From positions 1 to 38,466 of the forward strand of contig JACQBU010000033.1 of NCBI GenBank assembly GCA_016194375.1: a DNA stretch of 38,466 nucleotides, in the 5' to 3' direction. Below the pieces are notes generated by a model. That model worked only from the letters and a program-made list of their open reading frames with translations. It was not told where the DNA came from and did not search any database. Positions 8,807-17,655 of this stretch are shown here, one piece after another (positions within the stretch are counted from its first letter, which is position 1; every line of letters begins with the position of its first letter). The DNA is from Nitrospinota bacterium. Its GTDB lineage: Bacteria > Nitrospinota_A > UBA7883 > JACRGQ01. A program made the translations under genes and the position numbers.

Positions 8807-9889
8807 TTGGAATTCCTAAAGGACAAGTGGGAGGGAACCGCCTCTACCGCCAAGCCGGAGATCACCGAATCCGACGTGGCCCAAGTGGTGTCGTCCATAA
8901 CCGGCATCCCGGTTTTCCGCCTTGCGGGGGAGGAGTCGGTCCGCCTTCAGGACATGGCCTCCTCGATAAAAAGGAAGATATTCGGCCAGGACGAGGCTGT
9001 CGCGCGCGTATGCGAGTCCGTAAGAAGGTCCAGGGCCGGACTCAAGGATCATTTCAGGCCCATGGGGACGTTCCTTTTCCTTGGTCCGACGGGCGTCGGA
9101 AAGACGGAGCTCGCCCACGTGCTGGCCGAGAACCTGTTTGGAGACAGGCGCTCGCTGATAAGGCTCGACATGTCGGAGTATGTGGAAAAGTTTTCCGCGT
9201 CCAAGCTTACGGGAGCCCCTCCGGGGTACGTCGGCTACGAGGAGGGGGGCCAGCTCACCGAGCAGGTTCGCCGGAGGCCGTACTCGGTAGTCCTTTTGGA
9301 CGAGATAGAGAAGGCGCATTCGGACGTTTATCAAATGTTGCTCCAGATAATGGACGACGGAAGCCTGACCGACAGCTTCGGGCGGCGCGTCAGCTTCAGA
9401 AACGTCATCTTGATTATGACGTCCAATCTGTCGGCCAGGTTCATCGAAAAGGAATTCACGATGGGGTTCCAGACGACCGAGGGTGTGGCCGACCACCAAA
9501 AGATGTCCGGCATAATAAAGGCGGAGCTCAAGAAGTCCTTCAGTCCGGAGTTTATCAACAGGATAGACGAGGTCGTCGTCTTCAAAAAGCTTGACCGCCA
9601 ATCCATCGCCAACATCGTGGACCTGCAACTAGAAAAGGTTCGCGAACGGCTCAAAGAGGAGAAGCTTGACCTCGAGATAACCCAGGAAGTGCGAGATTGG
9701 ATCTTGGAGAAAGGGTACGACGCCTCGTACGGAGCGAGGCCCATAAGGCGCGCAATACAAAAATACCTTGAGACCCCCCTGTCGGAGAAGATCCTTTCCG
9801 GCGAGGCGAAACCGTACGGAGTGCTTAAGGCGGAAATACGCGACGGTTCGATTCACATCTCTGAAAAAAGCGCGGTAGAAGCGGTCTAG
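8807..9889 (+). CDS. clpC: ClpC C-terminal part: second AAA+ module in a different frame
   Basis: The reading continues ClpC in another frame. Homology begins at about 8745 (QEFEHAVELRDKESKLRKDLE, upstream of the TTG taken here as start) and runs to the end. Seen: IFGQDEAV, Walker A GPTGVGKTE, RLDMSEYVEK, the pore-loop region GAPPGYVGYEEGGQLTE, Walker B VVLLDEIEKAH, ILIMTSN, PEFINRIDE and YGARPIRRAIQ. Between AGSRVRLR(QVT) and QEFEHAV, relatives have about 28 more residues, the first part of the middle domain that contacts adaptors such as MecA. There is no ATG or GTG and no clear ribosome site for the second piece, so independent translation is doubtful. It is best viewed as the 3' half of a disrupted clpC. 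Confidence 0.85.
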   Translation: MEFLKDKWEGTASTAKPEITESDVAQVVSSITGIPVFRLAGEESVRLQDMASSIKRKIFGQDEAVARVCESVRRSRAGLKDHFRPMGTFLFLGPTGVGKTELAHVLAENLFGDRRSLIRLDMSEYVEKFSASKLTGAPPGYVGYEEGGQLTEQVRRRPYSVVLLDEIEKAHSDVYQMLLQIMDDGSLTDSFGRRVSFRNVILIMTSNLSARFIEKEFTMGFQTTEGVADHQKMSGIIKAELKKSFSPEFINRIDEVVVFKKLDRQSIANIVDLQLEKVRERLKEEKLDLEITQEVRDWILEKGYDASYGARPIRRAIQKYLETPLSEKILSGEAKPYGVLKAEIRDGSIHISEKSAVEAV

Positions 9890-9936
9890 TTGCCTTAACA
9901 GCCGTTCATTTTATTGGTGGGGGGGGTTTTGTACGG

Positions 9937-12252
9937 GTGCGGCCTCTGGTTATGAGTCGGCTTCTCCAAAGGGCGTTGCCACGGCTTTTTTTCCTGCTGG
10001 CGTTCGGTCTTTCCACGGCCTCCGCATTCGACCTATCCAAGCCGGTCAATGAGATACGCATCGAGGGAAACCAGCGCGCCGACGCAAACACCATACGGTT
10101 CTACATCCATTCAAAAAAAGGTGAGCCGTATTCGGTGAACAACATCCGCGAGGACATACGGAGGGTATACAACCTCGGGTACTTCGACGACGTAAGGCTG
10201 GAGGTCGAGGAGGATTCCGGCGGTCTCTCGCTCGTATTTGTCGTCAAGGAAAAGCCCTTCATTAGGCGCGTGAAGATAGCCGGCAACAACGAGTTTTCCG
10301 AAAAAGACCTCGGCACAATGATCGAGCTGAAGAAGGGCTCCTTTTACCAGAAGCACCTGGCGCAAAAGGACATCCAAAAAATAAAGAAGAAATACCAGAA
10401 AAAGGGGTTTTATTTCACCGAGGTGGCCGCCGTCACGACGGACGAAGGTCAAAACCAGATTGACTTCACCTACAAGATAGACGAAAAGCAGAAGGTCAAG
10501 ATAGGAAAGATAACCTTCAAGGGGAACAGTTTTTTCCAGGATTACCAGCTGGACGACAAGATCGAGAGCAAGGAGGTGGGCTTTTGGTCGATCATCTCGG
10601 ACTCCGGCAACTACCAAAAGGAGATTCTCAAGACGGATCTGCTCCGAATCGAGGCGCTGTACCGTGACTACGGGTTTATTAAGGCTTCGATCGACGAGCC
10701 GCGAGTCGAGGTGGACAAGGAAAACGGCCGGATTCTCATCACCCTCGTCCTACACGAGGGGGATCAGTACAGGGTCGGCGAAATAACGGCGGACGGGGAC
10801 TCCGTGCACGCGGCGGAAGAAATATCGGGAAAAATAAAGTTGAAAAAGGGGGACGTCTTCAACCAGTCGGTCTTCCGTTCCGGGCTTTTCCAAGTGACGG
10901 ACATGTATGCGAACGACGGCTACGCATTCGCCAGCCCCGTTCCCGACGTGCGCGAGCATCCGGAAAGCAGGACCGTTGACTTTCATATAAGGGTGGACCC
11001 CGGCCAAATGGTCTACGTCGGCAGGATCAATTTTTCCGGCAATTACAAGACGCAGGACAACGTCCTGCGCCGCGAGTTCCGCCTGACGGAGGGGGAGAGG
11101 TTCAGCGGCGAAAAGCTGGCCCGTTCCCGTCAGCGCCTCATCAACACCGGTTTCTTCGGAAACGTCGAGTTGGAGCAAAAAAGCGGCCGCGGGACGGACC
11201 TGATGGACGTCAACGTCACCGTAACGGAGAAGGAAACCGGCCAGTTGCGCGCGGGGTTGGGATACAGTTCGGTGGAAAACGCCATGATACAGGCCCAGAT
11301 TTCGGAAAATAACGTCCTGGGGACCGGCAGGAGGCTGTCGCTTGGCGTCAACACATCCTCGATAAGGCAGGATTATTTCATGGATTTCACCGAACCTCAC
11401 TTCAGGGACAGGGACATTTCCCTCGGGTATTCCATATACAACCGGCAGTTCGTCTATCAAAGCTACATTACGAACAGGCTTGGCGGCGGTTTTACCTTCG
11501 GCCGGGGGTTGAGCGAATACGCGGAGGGATCGCTGGGTTATAAGATTGAGAAGGTCGGCGTCTCCATCAACTCGGTGGCCGCATATTTGTACCCCCCCAG
11601 TCTATACGTAGTTTCGCAGGTGGGCGAAAGGGTTACAAGTTCGGTGAACATGGCGCTTACGCAGGACACTAGGGACAACAAATATGCCCCCACAAGCGGG
11701 TACAAGGCCGACTTCTCAACGCAAATTGCCGGCGGCCCGCTCGGGGCGGACGAAAATTTTTGGAAGCTGATGCTCGGCGCAAGCCGCTATTTCCCGCTTC
11801 CGTACGGATTCGTCTTCATGACGCACGGCGAGGCGAGATACGGCGCGACTTACGACGGCTCGCCGCTACCCATGTGGGAAAACTTCTTTCTCGGCGGGCC
11901 GACATCCCTGCGCGGCTTCAACTATCAAAACGTCGGGCCGAGGGACACCAGCGGCAATTCCATAGGCGGCGATTCTTCGCTTTTGTTTAATTTTGAAGTA
12001 AGCTACAATTTTACTCCGGCGGTCGAGGGCGTGTTGTTTTACGACCGCGGCCAGCTTTACGGGGAAGTCGGCGACTTGTCCAGAACCAGCCTCCAAAGGT
12101 TTGACTTGGCAAACATGAGGCACGGCTTCGGGCTTGGCATTAGGTTCACGACGCCCGCCATGCCGATTTGGATCGCATGGGGGTTCAAACTGGACAGAAG
12201 GGACGAGGAACCGCCCATGGAATTTCATTTCACCATGGGAGGCTCCTTCTGA
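9937..12252 (+). CDS. bamA: Outer membrane assembly factor BamA
   Basis: Inserts beta-barrel proteins into the outer membrane. 771 residues from GTG 9937; ATG 9952 is an alternative. A signal peptide ends near ASAF. Five POTRA repeats follow, roughly residues 30-430 (for example VNEIRIEGNQRADANTIRF, FIRRVKIAGNNEFSEKDL, VKIGKITFKGNSFF, VYVGRINFSGNYKTQDNVLRRE). A 16-strand barrel follows, including the conserved FFLGGPTSLRGFNY lid motif, and the chain ends in an aromatic Phe as expected of a barrel. A run of eight G (9918-9925) may serve as an unusual ribosome site. It is directly followed by skp, the usual pairing. Confidence 0.96.
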   Translation: MRPLVMSRLLQRALPRLFFLLAFGLSTASAFDLSKPVNEIRIEGNQRADANTIRFYIHSKKGEPYSVNNIREDIRRVYNLGYFDDVRLEVEEDSGGLSLVFVVKEKPFIRRVKIAGNNEFSEKDLGTMIELKKGSFYQKHLAQKDIQKIKKKYQKKGFYFTEVAAVTTDEGQNQIDFTYKIDEKQKVKIGKITFKGNSFFQDYQLDDKIESKEVGFWSIISDSGNYQKEILKTDLLRIEALYRDYGFIKASIDEPRVEVDKENGRILITLVLHEGDQYRVGEITADGDSVHAAEEISGKIKLKKGDVFNQSVFRSGLFQVTDMYANDGYAFASPVPDVREHPESRTVDFHIRVDPGQMVYVGRINFSGNYKTQDNVLRREFRLTEGERFSGEKLARSRQRLINTGFFGNVELEQKSGRGTDLMDVNVTVTEKETGQLRAGLGYSSVENAMIQAQISENNVLGTGRRLSLGVNTSSIRQDYFMDFTEPHFRDRDISLGYSIYNRQFVYQSYITNRLGGGFTFGRGLSEYAEGSLGYKIEKVGVSINSVAAYLYPPSLYVVSQVGERVTSSVNMALTQDTRDNKYAPTSGYKADFSTQIAGGPLGADENFWKLMLGASRYFPLPYGFVFMTHGEARYGATYDGSPLPMWENFFLGGPTSLRGFNYQNVGPRDTSGNSIGGDSSLLFNFEVSYNFTPAVEGVLFYDRGQLYGEVGDLSRTSLQRFDLANMRHGFGLGIRFTTPAMPIWIAWGFKLDRRDEEPPMEFHFTMGGSF

Positions 12253-12274
12253 AGCCAATTTTTATGGAGAGCAC

Positions 12275-12829
12275 ATGCTGAAAAGGGCCTTTATTATCGC
12301 CATATCCGCCATCACTCTATGTCCGCCCCACGGCTCAGCCGCCGAGCTAAAAATCGGCGTAATTGACATGCAGAGGGCGCTTGGCGAGACGGAGGACGGG
12401 AAGGACGCGCTACAAAAGCTCAAGGCCAAATTGGACGCGGACTACAAGGTTCTCCAAGCAAAGCAGGAGGAGTTGAAAAAGCTGGAGGACGAGATAGCCC
12501 AGCAGGGTTATATGTTGAGCGAATCCGCCAAAACCCAAAAGCAGGAGAAACTGCGGCAAATGGCCCGCGAGTTCGAAAAGGCCAGGGAGGAAAAAAACAA
12601 GGAATTTGTCGAGGCCCAAAAGGAGGCGACGGGCAAAATCTTAAAAAAACTGGACGAAATAATAAAAAACCACGCCAGTTCCGAAGGCCTGACGATTATT
12701 TTTGAGTCGAGCCCCCAGTCGAAGGGGATGCAGGGATCGGTTGTTTGGTACGACAAAAAATTGGACGTCACCGACAAAGTGATTGAGTTGTACAACGGCG
12801 CGACGACCGACCCCAAAAAACCGCGCTGA
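12275..12829 (+). CDS. skp: Periplasmic chaperone, Skp/OmpH family
   Basis: A trimeric periplasmic holdase that carries unfolded outer-membrane proteins to BamA. 184 residues from ATG 12275, with GGAGA five bases upstream. Residues 1 to about 23 form a signal peptide ending in GSAA. LKIGVIDMQRALGETEDGK is the family's N-terminal strand. The middle is a long Lys/Glu-rich coiled coil (residues about 45-130), and the C-terminal part (LTIIFESS...VVWYDKKLDVTDKVIELYN) completes the body domain. It lies 22 bases after bamA, and the two are probably transcribed together. Confidence 0.92.
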   Translation: MLKRAFIIAISAITLCPPHGSAAELKIGVIDMQRALGETEDGKDALQKLKAKLDADYKVLQAKQEELKKLEDEIAQQGYMLSESAKTQKQEKLRQMAREFEKAREEKNKEFVEAQKEATGKILKKLDEIIKNHASSEGLTIIFESSPQSKGMQGSVVWYDKKLDVTDKVIELYNGATTDPKKPR

Positions 12830-12945
12830 ACCCTAGATATCTACAACGCGTCCCAATGGCCGACGGCGAGGTTTTTTCTCAAAAATCGGTTAATATTGGG
12901 CGTACACATTCGTGGATGGTATTTCTTAGTGGAGCCGACAAAAAG

Positions 12946-13809
12946 ATGCCCTTCAAGAAAGAGGAGACAATAAGGCATGTTGACGAGTTGCCCGCGTATT
13001 CCTCAACCATTTCAAAAATAATGTTGATCGCCAACAACCCCAAAGCTTCCGCGGGGGACCTAATACAGGTCATAAGCCTTGACCCCCTGATGACCACGAA
13101 GGTCCTGGGGCTCATTAATTCCGCGTACTTTAACCTGGGGGAAAAGGTCGTCTCCCTTAAGCGCGTCGTTATAATGCTTGGTTTTAACACCATAAAAAAC
13201 GTCGCCATCGGCTTGGCAGTGGTCTCAAGCGTAAAAATGAGGAACGACTATCGCTGGTTCTCCGGAGACCAGTTTTGGGAGCACTGCCTGGGCGTGGGAA
13301 TAGGCGCCAAGATCATAGCGGCACACGCCGGCGTTTCGGCTCAAGATCAGGACGAATACTTCATCGCAGGGCTTTTGCACGACGTCGGCAAGGCCGTTTT
13401 AATACAACACAACCCGGACGAGCACGCCAGGATATCGGCCGCCGATTTCGAGCCCGGATCGGTAAAGACGGAGCTCGAGGAGGAGGAGTTCGGCATAGAT
13501 CACGCCGAGCTGGGCGGCTTGGTGGCAAAAAAGTGGGACCTGCCGACGAGCCTTCTTGAACCGATCCGGCTCCACCATTCACTGGCCCCTACCGGCAATC
13601 CGACCGTTGACAGGATGGTTTCCGCCGTCCATGTCGCCAACTACGTGTGCAATGACCGGGAGATAGGCATAAAGAATCGGTGCGGCACGAGCGGACACAA
13701 GCTCCGCGACGCCCTAAATTGTCTGTCCATCGGCGAAAACGACGTTGCGCCCCTTTTCACCGGATTGGAAAAAAAGGTTGAAGACGCGAGAGATTTCCTA
13801 AAGAATTAG
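12946..13809 (+). CDS. HDOD domain signalling protein
   Basis: A 287-residue single HDOD-domain protein. HDOD proteins are HD-superfamily relatives that usually lack hydrolase activity and appear in signalling, often together with two-component or cyclic-di-GMP systems. Seen: VDELPAYSSTISKIM, ISLDPLMTTKVLGLINSAYF, VVIMLGFNTIKNVAIG, and the HD-like FIAGLLHDVGKAVLIQH. The start was placed at ATG 12946, after AGTGGAG at a suitable distance; in-frame readings reach back to 12856 but without a ribosome site. Three bases separate it from the MBL gene, which suggests co-transcription. Confidence 0.85.
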   Translation: MPFKKEETIRHVDELPAYSSTISKIMLIANNPKASAGDLIQVISLDPLMTTKVLGLINSAYFNLGEKVVSLKRVVIMLGFNTIKNVAIGLAVVSSVKMRNDYRWFSGDQFWEHCLGVGIGAKIIAAHAGVSAQDQDEYFIAGLLHDVGKAVLIQHNPDEHARISAADFEPGSVKTELEEEEFGIDHAELGGLVAKKWDLPTSLLEPIRLHHSLAPTGNPTVDRMVSAVHVANYVCNDREIGIKNRCGTSGHKLRDALNCLSIGENDVAPLFTGLEKKVEDARDFLKN

Positions 13810-13812
13810 CCT

Positions 13813-14706
13813 ATGGCCATAATGAACCTCAGGTTTTGGGGGGTAAGGGGGTCGATCCCCGTGCCCGGGCAGGACACCGCGATTTATGGTGGAAACACGT
13901 CCTGCGTCCAGATTGCAACGGACAACCAGTCGGTTCTCATTTTGGACGCCGGCACCGGGATTCGAAAGCTCGGCCTGGAACTTGTGACCAAGCACAAGGA
14001 CAAAAAGGAGGTCCACCTCTTCCTTTCGCACACCCATTGGGACCACATACAGGGCCTCCCATTTTTCGCCCCCCTTTATATCCCAGGGTATTCCATCACC
14101 ATCTACGGGCCGGTTCACTATGAAAAGTCCCTTGAGCAAATCCTCGACCGCCAGATGGAGTACACATATTTTCCGGTGCGTGTGGCGGAACTGGCGGCGA
14201 AAATAAATTACCACAGCCTAAAGGAGGAGAAATTAAGCATAGGGGATTTTTCTGTGAGCACAAAATACCTCAACCATCCGGTGCTTTGCCTTGGCTACAA
14301 GTTTGAACACGGAGGGAAATCAATCACCTACTGCACCGACCACGAGCCGTATATCAACATTTTCGGAAACGGAGGCCATAGCGACGAGGTTGTGAGAACC
14401 GTCGTAGCCGAACAAAACAAGGGTTTTGACAATTTTATAAGAAACTCGGACCTGTTGGTGCTGGACACGCAGTACACGGAAGCCGAATACCCCTCCCATA
14501 TCAGCTGGGGACACGGCTACACCTCCCGAAATCTGGAAATCGTCCGACAATGCAACGTCAAGAAGTGGGCCCTTTTCCACCACGATCCGGATAGGTCCGA
14601 TGCGGACGAAAAAAAAATAGAAGAGAGCCTCCAACGGCAGGGGGGGGAGGAAAAACTCCAAACCGAGATCTTTGCGGCCAAGGAAGGGATGATAGTCGAG
14701 GTCTGA
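13813..14706 (+). CDS. Metallo-beta-lactamase fold hydrolase (PhnP/cyclic phosphodiesterase-like)
   Basis: A 297-residue MBL-fold protein. It starts with RFWGVRGSIPVPG and YGGNTSC, typical of a group that includes PhnP-like and cyclic-nucleotide phosphodiesterase-like hydrolases. The metal motif is LSHTHWDHIQGLPFF (HxHxDH). Further metal ligands fit LNHPVLCLGY, YCTDHEPY and the late HHDPDRSD. Substrate is not determined. A second ATG at 13822 would give a protein three residues shorter; neither start has a clear ribosome site. Because it follows the HDOD gene directly, a role in nucleotide-signal turnover is possible, but that is only inference. Confidence 0.85.
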   Translation: MAIMNLRFWGVRGSIPVPGQDTAIYGGNTSCVQIATDNQSVLILDAGTGIRKLGLELVTKHKDKKEVHLFLSHTHWDHIQGLPFFAPLYIPGYSITIYGPVHYEKSLEQILDRQMEYTYFPVRVAELAAKINYHSLKEEKLSIGDFSVSTKYLNHPVLCLGYKFEHGGKSITYCTDHEPYINIFGNGGHSDEVVRTVVAEQNKGFDNFIRNSDLLVLDTQYTEAEYPSHISWGHGYTSRNLEIVRQCNVKKWALFHHDPDRSDADEKKIEESLQRQGGEEKLQTEIFAAKEGMIVEV

Positions 14707-14724
14707 TTCGGCTTCGACAGGATC

Positions 14725-15381
14725 ATGTTAAAAAAAGCCCAAAAGGAAGTCATAAACATTTTTTTGGCCGGTTTGCTGGCCTCGTTGCCGCTGGTCATCA
14801 CCGTGTTGATCATAAGATTCATTTTCACCACGGTGGACCACCTGTTAAGTCCGCTCGCAACCCAGCTCCTTATCCTTTTCGGCGTCCCGTTGGAGGTCGG
14901 CTACAAGATTCCGGGGCTGGGTTTTATCGCCACGGTGTTGATCGTGTTCGGCATGGGGCTCTTCACGCGCAACTTCCTTGGTCGTAAATTTATCGCGTTT
15001 GGCGAGAGGCTCTTCATTAAAATCCCCGTTTTTAAAAGCATTTACACCGGCGCCAAGCAGGTGATAGAGACGTTTTCCGCCTCCTCCTCAATGGCGTTCA
15101 AAAAGGTCGCGCTCATAGAATACCCCCGTCGGGGCATATACACCCTCGCGTTCATAACAAACCAGGGAAAAGGGGAGATAACAAGGCGCACCGGCAAGGA
15201 GATGATAAACGTCTACGTTCCTACAACCCCCAACCCCACCTCCGGCTTTTTCCTCTCCCTCCCCGTTGAAGACGTAATAGAGCTAGACATGCCCGTCGAG
15301 GACGGGTTTAAAATTGTCATTTCAAGCGGCCTCATAGTACCGGCGGATCGAAAAGAGACGAAGCCGTCCCTTCCAATATGA
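14725..15381 (+). CDS. DUF502 family inner membrane protein
   Basis: 218 residues. Two hydrophobic segments (residues about 12-32, FLAGLLASLPLVITVLIIRF, and about 62-82, GLGFIATVLIVFGMGLF) precede the conserved FIKIPVFKSIYTGAKQVIETF motif and a soluble beta-rich part ending in NPTSGFFLSLP and a VEDGFKIVISSG segment. This is the DUF502 architecture, whose biochemical function I do not know. It sits between the MBL hydrolase and rlmN, all on the same strand with short gaps. Confidence 0.88.
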   Translation: MLKKAQKEVINIFLAGLLASLPLVITVLIIRFIFTTVDHLLSPLATQLLILFGVPLEVGYKIPGLGFIATVLIVFGMGLFTRNFLGRKFIAFGERLFIKIPVFKSIYTGAKQVIETFSASSSMAFKKVALIEYPRRGIYTLAFITNQGKGEITRRTGKEMINVYVPTTPNPTSGFFLSLPVEDVIELDMPVEDGFKIVISSGLIVPADRKETKPSLPI

Positions 15382-15396
15382 CCCCGGGCGACGGCG

Positions 15397-16449
15397 TTGC
15401 CGAAAAAAATGCGAGTTAACCTCAAGGACCTTTCCTTCGCCGATTTGGATTCCTTAGTGGCCCAAATGAATGAACCGGCCTTTCGCGCAAAACAGGTGCG
15501 AGACTGGCTTTATAAAAAAAACTGCTGTTCCATCTCCGAGATGACCAACCTCCCAAAACAGCTCCGCGAAAAACTGGAGGCCGGGCACTGCGCCGACGGC
15601 CTTGATGCGGTTAGAAAAGACGCGTCCGGCGACGGCGTCCTCAAATACCTCTTCAAACTGAGGGACGACCTGCTCGTCGAAACCGTCTATATCCCCGAGG
15701 AGGGGAGGCGTACCGTTTGCGTCTCGTCGCAGGTTGGGTGCAGGTTCGCGTGCGCGTTCTGCGCGACCGGCGGGCAGGGGTTTTCCAGAAACCTTTCGCT
15801 TGCCGAAATCCTCAACCAAGTCATCGAGGTAAGGAAGGACCCGGAGGCGGGGGAACCCACAAACGTGGTTTTCATGGGGATGGGCGAGCCGTTGGACAAT
15901 TTTGACGCGGTGACGTCCGCGGTCGCAATATTGAATTCACCGGACGGCTTCAACATCGGAGGCAGGAGAATAACGGTCTCCACCGCCGGCATGGCCGGTC
16001 AGATAAGGAAGCTTGCCGAGACGGGGCTGAACATGAACCTTGCGATATCGCTCCATTCCGCCGACGACAAGACAAGAAGTCTGCTCATGCCGATAAACAG
16101 GAGATATCCGGTGGACGATTTAATCAGGGCCTGCGCCGATTATCCCCTAAAACACGGCAGGAAACTGACGTTTGAGGCCATCCTCTTCGACGGCGTCAAC
16201 GACTCCCCCCAGGACGCGGCAAAACTAATACGCGCACTGCATCCCGTGAGGGCGAAAAAAATCAACCTAATTCGGTTCAACCCCGTTTCGGAAATCTCTT
16301 TTAGACCGTCCCCGCCGGAAAAGGTGAATGCGTTTAAGGGGTTGTTAGAAAGGGCGGGAATTGACGCCACCATAAGGGTGAGCAGGGGAGCGGACATTGC
16401 CGCGGCCTGCGGACAGCTAAAATCGGATTATTTCGGCGTTACCCGGTGA
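15397..16449 (+). CDS. rlmN: 23S rRNA/tRNA adenine-C2 methyltransferase RlmN
   Basis: Radical-SAM enzyme that methylates C2 of an adenine in 23S rRNA and of A37 in some tRNAs. Counting from TTG 15397 (350 residues), the cluster-binding CxxxCxxC is Cys115, Cys119 and Cys122 (VGCRFACAFCATG). Other family marks are VCVSSQVG, NVVFMGMGEPLDN, RITVSTAG, NLAISLHS and FNP near the end. The conserved methyl-carrier Cys fits the C-terminal AAACGQL. ATG 15409 is an alternative start, four codons later; neither has a strong ribosome site. The stop codon lies inside a long hairpin that probably ends the transcript. Confidence 0.95.
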   Translation: MPKKMRVNLKDLSFADLDSLVAQMNEPAFRAKQVRDWLYKKNCCSISEMTNLPKQLREKLEAGHCADGLDAVRKDASGDGVLKYLFKLRDDLLVETVYIPEEGRRTVCVSSQVGCRFACAFCATGGQGFSRNLSLAEILNQVIEVRKDPEAGEPTNVVFMGMGEPLDNFDAVTSAVAILNSPDGFNIGGRRITVSTAGMAGQIRKLAETGLNMNLAISLHSADDKTRSLLMPINRRYPVDDLIRACADYPLKHGRKLTFEAILFDGVNDSPQDAAKLIRALHPVRAKKINLIRFNPVSEISFRPSPPEKVNAFKGLLERAGIDATIRVSRGADIAAACGQLKSDYFGVTR

Positions 16450-16461
16450 TAATCCGATTTT
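16419..16461 (+). terminator. Hairpin spanning the rlmN stop codon
   Basis: AAAATCGGATTA (16419-16430) and TAATCCGATTTT (16450-16461) are perfect 12-base complements with a 19-base loop that contains the last rlmN codons and its stop. The second arm ends in four T. It is probably a terminator or mRNA-end stabiliser. A second, weaker inverted repeat follows (16521-16531 with 16548-16558). Confidence 0.6.
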
Positions 16462-16688
16462 GCCGGCGTTCCTTTGCGGCTTTCCGTGCAATTCGCGAGC
16501 GCTCCAGTGAATAATACGGTTTAAGGCGCAACATTTATTCTTGATTTTTGCGCCCTAACCAATTTCTACTTCTTAATAGGCCATGTGAAAGGGTGCGGGC
16601 AACAGATTGATTTACCGGGCTTAATTTTGAGCATCTGGCCCATACAAAGCGGGTTATCATTAGTATAATTTAAAAGGAGTTAGGATTT
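16450..16688. other. Intergenic region upstream of fabI
   Basis: 239 bases without a gene. It holds the second arm of the rlmN hairpin, an inverted repeat TTAAGGCGCAA/TTGCGCCCTAA at 16521-16558, and near the right end the fabI promoter and ribosome site. Confidence 0.5.
16664..16679 (+). promoter_or_regulatory. fabI -10 element and ribosome site
   Basis: A perfect TATAAT at 16664-16669 is followed by AAGGAG at 16674-16679, nine bases before the fabI ATG. If TATAAT is the -10 box, the transcript starts at or just inside the ribosome site. No good -35 box is seen at the usual spacing. Confidence 0.5.
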
Positions 16689-17507
16689 ATGGATTCCATC
16701 GTTTCTTTAAAAGGCAAATCGGCCCTCATATTCGGCGTCGCGAACGAAAGGAGCATCGCCTGGGGGATTGCTCAGGAGCTTCACAGGGCCGGATGCACGG
16801 TCGGATTTTCATACGCCGGCGAGGCGCTGGGGAAAAGAGTGGCGCCGCTGGCCCAATCAATCGGCTCCGAATTTGTGGAGCAGTGCGACGTGGCGGACGA
16901 CGCGCAGATAGAGCGGGTCTTCTCGCTTTGGAAGGAAAAATACGGGTCGCTTGACGTCCTAATTCACGCGGTCGCGTTTGCGGATAGGAACGACCTCAAG
17001 GACAAATTTGTCACCACCAGCAGGGCCGGGTTTCACCTTGCAATGGACATATCGGTCTATTCTCTTGTCGCAATGGCCTGTTGCGCGGCCCCGTTGATGG
17101 AGGGGCGCGAGGGAGCCATTCTCACGCTCACGTACTACGGCGCCGAAAAGGTGGTCAAACGATACAATATTATGGGCGTCGCAAAGGCCGCGCTCGAGGC
17201 CTCCGTACGCTATCTGGCCTCCGACCTCGGCCCCAAGGGGATACGGGTCAACGCCATCTCCGCCGGACCGATAAAGACGCTCGCCGCGAGCGGCATTGGC
17301 GATTTCCGCGCCATGCTGAAACACCACGAGAAAACGGCGCCTTTGCAAAGGAATACGACCCAGGAGGACGTCGGCAAAAGCGCGCTGTACCTTTGCTCGC
17401 CTCTCGCGGGCGCGGTCACGGGGGAGGTTTTGCACGTTGACTGCGGGTACAGCATCATGAGCACCCCCGCCATTGACGAGCCAGGCGAACCGACCGCGCA
17501 AGGGTAA
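16689..17507 (+). CDS. fabI: Enoyl-[acyl-carrier-protein] reductase FabI
   Basis: Last step of each fatty-acid elongation cycle: NAD(P)H-dependent reduction of enoyl-ACP. 272 residues. Short-chain dehydrogenase fold with the FabI-type cofactor site (LIFGVANERSIAWGIAQ), CDVADD, and the catalytic set Y149, Y159 and K166 within the segment LTYYGAEKVV...YNIMGVAKAALE. Then RVNAISAGPIKTLAASGI, typical of FabI. The gene has its own promoter and a clear ribosome site. A downstream hairpin suggests it is transcribed alone. Confidence 0.95.
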   Translation: MDSIVSLKGKSALIFGVANERSIAWGIAQELHRAGCTVGFSYAGEALGKRVAPLAQSIGSEFVEQCDVADDAQIERVFSLWKEKYGSLDVLIHAVAFADRNDLKDKFVTTSRAGFHLAMDISVYSLVAMACCAAPLMEGREGAILTLTYYGAEKVVKRYNIMGVAKAALEASVRYLASDLGPKGIRVNAISAGPIKTLAASGIGDFRAMLKHHEKTAPLQRNTTQEDVGKSALYLCSPLAGAVTGEVLHVDCGYSIMSTPAIDEPGEPTAQG

Positions 17508-17540
17508 TGGCATTTCCCCTCCTTGCCGAGGGTTTGGTAG

Positions 17541-17565
17541 GTACGGGCAATCCTGCCCGTACTTT
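17541..17565 (+). terminator. Hairpin after fabI
   Basis: GTACGGGCA (17541-17549) and TGCCCGTAC (17554-17562) form a perfect nine-pair stem with loop ATCC and a short TTT end. The T-tract is short, so it may be a weak terminator or a REP-like palindrome. Confidence 0.5.
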
Positions 17566-17655
17566 GCCACATGAGCGGTAATCTTTTTCTTTCCTTGCCG
17601 AAGGTGAGGAGAGGCGCACGGGTGGTTTTCAACTCGTGCTAATCCCTATTGAATA

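Noticed and set aside
7462-8907. 481-codon open frame on the minus strand opposite clpC
   Set aside because: Shadow of clpC: composition is explained by the opposite coding strand, and the protein has no recognisable motif or ribosome site.
8731-9594. 287-codon plus-strand frame overlapping the clpC second half
   Set aside because: It continues the pre-deletion clpC frame by chance. The translated protein is Arg/Gly-rich and has no AAA+ motifs.
16521-16558. Inverted repeat between rlmN and fabI as a terminator
   Set aside because: One mismatch, a 16-base loop and no T-tract; kept only as a note in the intergenic entry.
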